Shown here: positions 1 through 4,776 of the stretch, in pieces
Numbering within the stretch: position 1 is the stretch's first letter
How the letters are laid out: each line of letters starts with the position of its first letter
Source of the DNA: Candidatus Aegiribacteria sp.
GTDB lineage: Bacteria; Fermentibacterota; Fermentibacteria; Fermentibacterales; JCC-6
DNA: 7,406 bases
Assembly: GCA_030600975.1 (NCBI GenBank)
Contig: JAUVUL010000075.1
Coordinates: forward strand, 1 to 7,406
Reading direction: 5' to 3'
The notes under the pieces: generated by a model
Told to the model about the DNA's origin: nothing
Databases searched by the model: none
Seen by the model: the letters and a program-made list of their open reading frames with translations, nothing else
Made by a program: the position numbers and the translations under genes

Positions 1-515
1 CCAAGATCAATTGAAAAACCATCCATTCGGAGACTTTCCATGATCTTTCCGGCAAGACCGGATGGAGGATCTTCTCTTGTGCCGGAGTAGTTGTATTCTC
101 CGAAAACGATATAGAACCCCCCCGGCGGGAGAACATCTGCAGCTCTGCGGAGAAAGACGGCAGGATCGGTCAGACCGGTCAGGAAGAAGGAAGAGAAGAA
201 AGCGTCCGTCGACGGGAGGAATTCGAGGGCATCATCATGAACGAAGTTTATACCTTCTCTCTCGGGAGTATTCCTTCGCGCGATCGAAAGTATGCTGTCA
301 CTTATATCGATTCCGGTATATGAAGCATCGGTTATGGCTGTAATTTCCCTGGCAAGAAGCCCCGTTCCGCACCCGGGTTCAATCATTGTTCTGAACCTTC
401 TGAATGGTGTGATTGAGCAGATGTGTCTTCTCAGCCGTGTAAGTTCGATGAACTGCCTTCTGTACACACCTGCCTGGATATTATTTTTACATTGAGTCTC
501 TGCAGGCGGCACCAT
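1..515 (-). CDS. Class I SAM-dependent methyltransferase, partial (C-terminus beyond left edge)
   Basis: A 171-codon reading frame enters from its start and runs off the left edge without a stop. Residues 44-52 read MIEPGCGTG, the glycine-rich SAM-binding motif I of Rossmann-fold methyltransferases. It is followed by an acidic end to beta-2 (YTGIDIS, Asp70), a motif III-like FVHDDALEF (91-99), and LPPGGFYIVFG (129-139), matching the 'L.pGG.l.i.e' strand common in this superfamily. The chosen start is the ATG at 515-513, which lies inside the 3' end of the radical SAM gene and overlaps it by 29 nt. No good Shine-Dalgarno lies close by (a GGAGG sits about 20 nt upstream), so it may depend on translational coupling; a GTG 16 codons further in is the alternative. 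The substrate cannot be read from the sequence. Its place directly after a SPASM radical SAM gene suggests it may belong to the same maturation pathway, but it could equally be an unrelated small-molecule methyltransferase. Confidence 0.85.
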   Translation of the reverse strand, partial: MVPPAETQCKNNIQAGVYRRQFIELTRLRRHICSITPFRRFRTMIEPGCGTGLLAREITAITDASYTGIDISDSILSIARRNTPEREGINFVHDDALEFLPSTDAFFSSFFLTGLTDPAVFLRRAADVLPPGGFYIVFGEYNYSGTREDPPSGLAGKIMESLRMDGFSIDL

Positions 516-1812
516 TCTTTCGCTCAAGTGGACATCCTCCTCCGCAGATACTGAAATGGACGCAGTCTCCGCACTCAGCCACGGCCCAGTCTCTGCTGCG
601 AATGGATCTGAGAAATTCTCCGTTCCAGATATCATCCCAGTCTTCGGTGAGTATGTTTCCGGCGGATTCGTACCAGCTCTGACAGGGAAGAACTTCTCCA
701 TCAGGTTCGATACAAAGGTTGTATTCCCCGGCTGTGCACCTTTTGGGACCAAGATCAAACTCAAGGGGATTTAAATGGCAATACCTTGTCGGTGAGTACC
801 ATATCAGGCGCATACCAAGGTCGGCAGCTATTCTGGAAATGTCCAGGAGCACTCCCTCCAGTTTCTCAATCGGGAGAGAAAAGTCGCTCTCCAGGGCTCT
901 GCCACTGTGTATCACGGCGTTTGCCGCGAAAGTAGAAAGCCCCAATTCACTCAGGAATGAAACGGTATCGGTGATCGAATCCGCATTGGCCTTTGTTATT
1001 GTAGTATTCGTAATAGTATGAATCCCTGCATCCAGACAGTTGGAAACACCGGCAACAGTATCCCGGAAACTCTCCATGCCGGTCATTCTGTTATGGATCT
1101 CGGGATTAGAGGATTCGAGGGTTATCTGAATGTGATCGATACCAGCTTCCTTCAATTCGTTTACATAACCAGGGTCAGCAAGTTTTACTCCGTTGGTAAG
1201 AAGCCCGGTCACCAGGCCCAGTGATTCGGCGAATCCTGTCAGTTCCACGAGATCGTCCCGAAGCGTCGCTTCCCCGCCGGTGAATATTACGTGTGGAATT
1301 CCAATGTCCCATGCTTTCTTGATCACATCCATCCACTGCCCGGTTGTCAGTTCACTTTTATCCCTCGTTACGTTGTAGCAGTGGGAGCAGGCCAGATTAC
1401 AGCGATATGTAAGGGCGAGGTCCATCCTGTATGGCGCAGATACTGGCCTTTTGAATGGATCCATCACTTCAAGGTTGTCATAAATAACCGGTTCTCCCGC
1501 GCCGCTTTCCAGTATACTCGAGAATACGGCACTGAAATCCGCCAGGTCTTGAGCCGCCCGTTTCCTGCGTATACTGTACCTGGATCGAATACTTTCGATG
1601 ATCATACCTTCCGGAACTCCCGAAAGTATCATCCAAGCGGAATCGCATGCAACCCTGTTAAGGTGCAGTATCCTGGAAGCATCAACGGTTAGAATGCCGC
1701 CACCGTCCTCCTCAACCCTCAGGTGAAATCTGTGGCGTCCGTTCCTGCTTCTGAAATGGTGCAGACCAGGAGGGGTGATCCTGTCACCGGCTGACGGTGC
1801 ATTGTGAAACAT
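487..1812 (-). CDS. Radical SAM/SPASM protein with N-terminal PqqD-like domain
   Basis: This 441-residue protein has three parts. Residues about 30-105 resemble PqqD, the RiPP recognition element that binds precursor peptides (ILTVDASRILHLN, then SAWMILSG, then a helical stretch). Residues about 130-340 are the radical SAM barrel, with CNLACSHC (Cys138, 142, 145) for the SAM-cleaving 4Fe-4S cluster and a GGE motif at 179-181. Residues about 359-437 are a SPASM domain with Cys359, 367, 377, 414, 417, 423, 427 and 437, enough for two auxiliary 4Fe-4S clusters. This layout is typical of enzymes that modify ribosomal peptides (thioether, C-C or other crosslinks), although some act on other substrates. 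A longer reading from an ATG at 1863 would add 17 residues inside the previous gene. I prefer the ATG at 1812 because GGGAGG lies 5 nt upstream and the PqqD-like fold begins after it. The gene starts 2 nt after the stop of the Cys-tailed membrane protein, which makes that tail the obvious candidate substrate. The substrate assignment is inference; the family call is firm. Confidence 0.93.
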   Translation of the reverse strand: MFHNAPSAGDRITPPGLHHFRSRNGRHRFHLRVEEDGGGILTVDASRILHLNRVACDSAWMILSGVPEGMIIESIRSRYSIRRKRAAQDLADFSAVFSSILESGAGEPVIYDNLEVMDPFKRPVSAPYRMDLALTYRCNLACSHCYNVTRDKSELTTGQWMDVIKKAWDIGIPHVIFTGGEATLRDDLVELTGFAESLGLVTGLLTNGVKLADPGYVNELKEAGIDHIQITLESSNPEIHNRMTGMESFRDTVAGVSNCLDAGIHTITNTTITKANADSITDTVSFLSELGLSTFAANAVIHSGRALESDFSLPIEKLEGVLLDISRIAADLGMRLIWYSPTRYCHLNPLEFDLGPKRCTAGEYNLCIEPDGEVLPCQSWYESAGNILTEDWDDIWNGEFLRSIRSRDWAVAECGDCVHFSICGGGCPLERKNGAACRDSM

Positions 1813-1814
1813 TT

Positions 1815-3383
1815 CTACCTCCCCCCGCCGGCACAGGCGCAGGCACATCCCGCACAGGCGCACGCGCAGGCGCAGGAAGAGCCTCTGGAACTTCCGCTGT
1901 ATGACCTGGACACAGGAACAGGATTGGTCACTGAAGTTACTATTGAAGAGAGCTTCGTCAGAGATGAAACCGTCCTCCCTGCAACCCCCTCAAGCGTACC
2001 TGCAAGGGAGGAACAGACTTCGGTGATGCTTGCTCCTCCGGAAAATGCATTCGTGTGGAGGATGATATTTCTGAACCACACAGGATATGTTGTGGTTGTA
2101 ACCGATGGAAGGTCATTAACCATACTGTTGAAACTGTCGTCCACAAAGAGCCACGCGAAACGCTCTGAAAGTATCAAAGCAGCCTTATCAGGTGACCCGG
2201 CTTCCCTCACCATTTGCCATGCATTGCTGATTATGCTCCTGTAGTACTCCCTTGTTTCCTCAATGTCAAAGCCTTCCATTTTCTCCTTCAGCTCATCTAT
2301 CATGTCAATAAAGACTTTTTTAACTGCATCCACAGGAGGATACTTCTGATCGTCCGGGTCAGGAAGCATGTCGATAATTGCCTTCTCGTAGCTTCTCAAA
2401 CCCTTCTCGTAACCGGTTTTGATTACGCTGGCATCTGATCCGGAACCACTCAGTTGAAGCGCTCCCTTCCGGAGAAGTCCGAACAGGATAAGTACAAACA
2501 CCTTTTTCAGCCTTTCCTCCAGAAGAAGGGCTGCAAACGGAGCCGTCAGCCCCCTTCGAATGCTGGAACCTTCAACGCCTATCGTGGGAGGCAGGTAACT
2601 GACACGCCGTTTCTTTGTATTTCTGACAGATCTGACAACGGCCCAGATGAAAAACCCGGAAAAAAGGGATACTATACAAATGGTAATAAGCAGCCTAAGA
2701 GCCTGCGGACTCAGCAAAGGCGGTGCCGGTCGTTCGGAAAGAGGTCCTGTTACAAGGTGCACAGGGAAGGAGATCCCGACCATGAACGATTCCGAAATTT
2801 TCCTTCTTGCTTCCCAGAGGTACAGAACCCTCCCGGAACTGTCTACAGATGAACTGGTGAAGGGTATTTCATGATATCTCACGCTGCCGGGGAGGGCCCC
2901 GGGTGGAAAAACCATTACAAGCGTGAACTCGGTGTTTCCTCTCAGGAAACCGTCATCGAACCATGTGGGTGAAAATTCTACAGAAGCATACCCATCGTCC
3001 TCTGTATCTCTGAAAACCATGTTGCGGTTAATCCCGCTGAGCCGGAAAACGGCATTCTCACCGGGGTAAATCGTGCTGTTCCCGTGGTGTACTTCAACCC
3101 CATTATCGATATAGGTAGAAGGGTATATCCCTTTTGAAGACAGACCGTCTACGGATGCCTCAATGCTCCCAAGATCGTAATCCCCGGTGGGAAATCCAAT
3201 ATCGATGATATCAAGCGGGTGGCAGCCTGCTGCGCAGGCAAACTCTATCTTATAGTCGATCTCAAGGCTGTTGTCGTGATTAACCGTTACGGTACAATGA
3301 AACCGGGGAATGGAGAACCCGTAGTTCTGAGCACGGGCGCCGATACTGAAAACGGCAAGAGCAGCCAGGAGAAATTTTACCAT
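1815..3383 (-). CDS. Membrane-anchored DUF2207-like protein with Cys-rich C-terminal tail
   Basis: This 522-residue protein starts with a signal peptide (about 1-18, ending ARA). An extracytoplasmic domain of about 200 residues rich in predicted beta strands follows, then one membrane helix (about 229-250, LLITICIVSLFSGFFIWAVV). The next residues, RSVRNTKKRR, mark the cytosolic side. Residues about 280-310 (AALLLEERLKKVFVLILFGL, then LRKGALQL) look like the small winged-helix-like region of DUF2207-type proteins, and 320-415 form a charged helical region. The end is a Ser-rich linker and a seven-cysteine tail. The DUF2207 resemblance is by overall layout and is moderate. The ATG at 3383 has GGAG 8 nt upstream and overlaps the end of the previous gene by 7 nt, while the stop lies 2 nt before the radical SAM start. 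The function of the family is unknown. In this operon the protein is either the substrate of the radical SAM enzyme or a metal/redox-active membrane component. Confidence 0.85.
   Translation of the reverse strand: MVKFLLAALAVFSIGARAQNYGFSIPRFHCTVTVNHDNSLEIDYKIEFACAAGCHPLDIIDIGFPTGDYDLGSIEASVDGLSSKGIYPSTYIDNGVEVHHGNSTIYPGENAVFRLSGINRNMVFRDTEDDGYASVEFSPTWFDDGFLRGNTEFTLVMVFPPGALPGSVRYHEIPFTSSSVDSSGRVLYLWEARRKISESFMVGISFPVHLVTGPLSERPAPPLLSPQALRLLITICIVSLFSGFFIWAVVRSVRNTKKRRVSYLPPTIGVEGSSIRRGLTAPFAALLLEERLKKVFVLILFGLLRKGALQLSGSGSDASVIKTGYEKGLRSYEKAIIDMLPDPDDQKYPPVDAVKKVFIDMIDELKEKMEGFDIEETREYYRSIISNAWQMVREAGSPDKAALILSERFAWLFVDDSFNSMVNDLPSVTTTTYPVWFRNIILHTNAFSGGASITEVCSSLAGTLEGVAGRTVSSLTKLSSIVTSVTNPVPVSRSYSGSSRGSSCACACACAGCACACAGGGR
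1818..1823 (-). promoter_or_regulatory. Ribosome-binding site of the radical SAM gene, inside the previous gene
   Basis: On the minus strand GGGAGG is followed by five bases and then the ATG at 1812. These six bases are also the last Gly and Arg codons of the upstream membrane protein, and its stop codon TAG lies between the site and the start. Translation of the two genes is therefore physically coupled. The site decides the start of the radical SAM protein in favour of 1812 over 1863. Confidence 0.75.
1830..1874 (-). other. Cys-Ala repeat tail of the membrane protein (candidate modification site)
   Basis: These 45 bases encode CACACACAGCACACA, residues 504-518 of the 522-residue membrane protein: seven cysteines (504, 506, 508, 510, 513, 515, 517) alternating with alanine, broken once by Gly512 and followed by GGGR. 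The codons vary (TGC/TGT for Cys, GCC/GCG for Ala), so the stretch is not a pure DNA microsatellite, and the protein pattern seems to be maintained. It follows a Ser-rich linker (about 492-503). The tail lies on the cytosolic side of the single predicted membrane span. It could carry thioether or other radical SAM-made links, or bind metal through its thiolates. The sequence does not distinguish these. Confidence 0.85.
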
Positions 3384-3733
3384 TTGGGTTTCTCCTCTAT
3401 CTGATATTCCGTTCTACAGTAAGGGCACGATACGAAAATTGTACCTGCTTTCAGAGATATATTTTCAGAGCTGAGTCCCGCTCCGCATTTTTCGCACGTG
3501 AGGTCTTCAAGGTTCACATCTCCGCTAAGTTCAAGTGTCCTGGAGATAACAACGGTTTTGTCAGCGGGTTCTCGTATACACTTTCTTATAAGAAATGCTC
3601 CAACCGCAAGCATGGAAAATCCAATTATAAGCCTGGGCAGGAAATCGCTGTCCGCCGAGGCTATAATGAACATCAGACCAAGCAGGATAAGGAACACGCC
3701 CAGAACCAGTAAGAATATCCGTAGTCCAGCCAT
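3377..3733 (-). CDS. Small membrane protein with two N-terminal helices and a C-terminal zinc ribbon
   Basis: This 118-residue protein has two predicted membrane helices (about 5-25 and 34-51) joined by a short loop. A soluble C-terminal part carries two CxxC knuckles, CEKC (Cys80, Cys83) and CPYC (Cys103, Cys106), about 20 residues apart, the spacing of a rubredoxin-like zinc ribbon. I do not recognise a named family. The start at 3733 follows AAAGGAG with a rather short 3-nt gap. The last codons overlap the start of the DUF2207-like gene by 7 nt, so the two are probably translated together and may act together at the membrane. It appears to be the first gene of the leftward operon, since the next gene on its right is divergent. 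The zinc ribbon could mediate protein contact or bind metal; no catalytic motif is visible. Confidence 0.82.
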   Translation of the reverse strand: MAGLRIFLLVLGVFLILLGLMFIIASADSDFLPRLIIGFSMLAVGAFLIRKCIREPADKTVVISRTLELSGDVNLEDLTCEKCGAGLSSENISLKAGTIFVSCPYCRTEYQIEEKPKW

Positions 3734-3894
3734 GGGCTCCTTTCGATTAACGGATGGCAGTTATGGTGTGCTGAATGTAATCACACTCCCATGAAAGGAA
3801 AATATATACAGGCATTTAAATAACTGCTAGGAGCCTTATGAGAGATCTCAGCACGCTTCCGCAAGAAGCATGATTCGACTCTGCACTCCGAAAC

Positions 3895-3923
3895 TGGACA
3901 ATTTTGTACATTTTATCTATGCT
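3895..3923 (+). promoter_or_regulatory. Putative sigma70-type promoter for the lipoprotein gene
   Basis: TGGACA (3895-3900, five of six matches to TTGACA) is followed after exactly 17 bases by TATGCT (3918-3923, four of six matches to TATAAT). Transcription would begin near 3930, giving a leader of about 50 nt. The lipoprotein ATG at 3980 has GAGG five bases upstream. This assumes a housekeeping sigma factor with standard preferences. Confidence 0.5.
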
Positions 3924-3932
3924 ACCCGTTCC

Positions 3933-3950
3933 GTCCGGATAGTCCGGATG
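3933..3950 (+). repeat. Tandem 9-bp direct repeat in the lipoprotein leader
   Basis: GTCCGGATA is immediately followed by GTCCGGATG, so an 8-bp core repeats with a 9-bp period, and each copy contains the palindrome TCCGGA. The pair lies just downstream of the predicted -10, within the first 20 transcribed bases, a position where a bound regulator could block transcription. With only two copies, chance is possible. Confidence 0.55.
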
Positions 3951-3979
3951 TAACAGAATCCTGATAAAGAGAGGATAAC

Positions 3980-4636
3980 ATGCGGAAACTTGTAGCAGTT
4001 CTTTCAGTAATATCTCTGCTTATCGGTTGCGGGAGCAGTTCAACAGGTCCAAGTGAGAACGAGGATTATCTGCCCATGTCAGTCGGCAATCAGTGGAACT
4101 ACTCGTTGAGTGGATACATCATCACAACTGACGCCGATACCACTTCCTTAACCGGGTCCAACGTCACAAGAATCATTGGAACGACAACTCATCAGCTGGG
4201 CTTCCAGCTTTACACAATCCAGGATAGTACAACCACGATATGGACCAATCCTGACACATCGTTCACATATACCGAAACAATGCTAATCTATGCGCATAAA
4301 ACCGATACCGAACTGAGAATGTACGACGACACCACAGCAACCGACTATCAACTTTTCCTGGAAATGCCGGTTACGCTTGGTAACACCTGGACACCGGACA
4401 CCTCTGAGCCGACAATTACCAGAACGGTCCTTTCCCTCTCGGCAAGTGTCACAGTGCCGGCCGGATCTTTTACCGGCTGCGCCAATCTCAGAGACACCGA
4501 TTCGGCAGACCCGGGTTTCTATTTCGATCTGTTCCTCTCAAGGGGAACCGGTGTTGTTAACTATCTTATTAACACGACCGGTTCGGGTGGAACCATGTAC
4601 ATGGTCTACGATCTCACCAGTTCGATCATCAACTGA
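3980..4636 (+). CDS. Secreted lipoprotein, Thr-rich, unknown function
   Basis: This 218-residue protein has a lipoprotein signal: MRK, a hydrophobic stretch, and lipobox LIGC with Cys17 as the lipid-modified residue. The residue after it is Gly rather than Asp, consistent with outer-membrane placement under the E. coli rule, which may not hold here. A short Ser/Gly linker leads to YLPMSVGNQWNYS (30-42), an opening seen in many uncharacterised lipoproteins of FCB-type bacteria ('fP...Gn.W.Y'). VTVPAGSFTGC (157-167) and LSRGTGVVNY (186-195) match the usual later landmarks of such proteins. The chain is strikingly Thr-rich (39 of 218, about 18 percent) and probably all beta strands. The start is supported by AGAGG upstream and by the signal peptide. 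It has its own promoter-like sequence and a hairpin at its 3' end, so it is likely transcribed alone. No catalytic motif is seen and no function can be assigned. Confidence 0.85.
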   Translation: MRKLVAVLSVISLLIGCGSSSTGPSENEDYLPMSVGNQWNYSLSGYIITTDADTTSLTGSNVTRIIGTTTHQLGFQLYTIQDSTTTIWTNPDTSFTYTETMLIYAHKTDTELRMYDDTTATDYQLFLEMPVTLGNTWTPDTSEPTITRTVLSLSASVTVPAGSFTGCANLRDTDSADPGFYFDLFLSRGTGVVNYLINTTGSGGTMYMVYDLTSSIIN

Positions 4637-4646
4637 TCTTGATCTT

Positions 4647-4676
4647 CGCGGGGGGCGGCGATCGTCGCTCCCTGCG
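4647..4676 (+). terminator. Strong hairpin after the lipoprotein gene, terminator-like
   Basis: A 13-bp stem (4647-4659 with 4664-4676) closes a GATC tetraloop, beginning 11 nt after the lipoprotein stop codon. Ten pairs are Watson-Crick and three are G-U, all with G on the left arm. The stem therefore forms fully only in the rightward transcript; in the opposite transcript these positions would be A-C mismatches. That fits an RNA element at the end of the lipoprotein mRNA. No run of T follows (TAATATACG instead), so it is not a textbook intrinsic terminator and may serve as a weak terminator or 3' stabiliser. Confidence 0.6.
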
Positions 4677-4705
4677 TAATATACGTAATAAATCTGCTTC
4701 CGATT

Positions 4706-4735
4706 TTGGCTGAAGATCATTTTTCTCTATATTAT
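4706..4735 (+). promoter_or_regulatory. Putative promoter for the C10 peptidase gene
   Basis: TTGGCT (4706-4711, four of six matches to TTGACA) lies 18 bases before TATTAT (4730-4735, five of six matches to TATAAT). The overlapping TATATT at 4728-4733 gives a 16-base spacing. It sits in an AT-rich stretch after the hairpin of the preceding gene. The peptidase ATG at 4777 follows AGGAGG with a 4-nt gap, a strong ribosome-binding site. Confidence 0.45.
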
Positions 4736-4776
4736 CTTTAGAATATTCCTTTATTGATCATGTACAGGAGGGTGAA

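Larger units (their letters stand above)
3734..3979. other. Divergent intergenic region (control region for both directions)
   Basis: These 246 bases separate the leftward operon from the rightward lipoprotein gene. The part nearer the lipoprotein holds a good promoter and a tandem repeat, listed separately. For the leftward operon the best -10-like stretch on the minus strand is TATATT at 3806-3801 in an AT-rich patch, but I see no convincing -35 at the right distance, so its promoter is uncertain. A perfect 8-bp palindrome GAGATCTC lies at 3842-3849. An 11-codon reading frame with an AGGAG upstream (ATG at 3838, stop at 3871-3873) exists, but nothing else supports it. Confidence 0.6.

Noticed and set aside
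62..1692. Several plus-strand reading frames of 60-133 codons across the methyltransferase and radical SAM genes
   Set aside because: The minus strand carries clear domain motifs throughout. The plus-strand translations have no recognisable motifs and no consistent ribosome-binding sites.
1813..1863. A longer radical SAM protein starting at the ATG at 1863
   Set aside because: The 17 extra residues (MRLCGMCLRLCRRGEVE) are the out-of-frame reading of the Cys-Ala tail codons, while the ATG at 1812 has GGGAGG at ideal spacing.
1830..1880. A simple DNA microsatellite or small CRISPR-like repeat in the GC-rich GCA/GGC tract
   Set aside because: Units are only a few bases, imperfect, without spacers, and are fully explained by alternating Cys and Ala codons.
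1804..2244. A 146-codon plus-strand reading frame with a His/Gln/Ala-rich start
   Set aside because: It is antisense to the C-terminal part of the membrane protein. Its repeats are the complement of the Cys-Ala codons, and it shows no family features.
2214..2874. Plus-strand reading frames of 74-132 codons inside the membrane protein gene
   Set aside because: Basic, low-information translations opposite a well-supported gene with signal peptide and membrane helix.
3838..3873. An 11-codon reading frame with AGGAG upstream, possibly a leader peptide
   Set aside because: It lies upstream of the best promoter for the lipoprotein gene, has no run of regulatory codons and no following attenuator structure.
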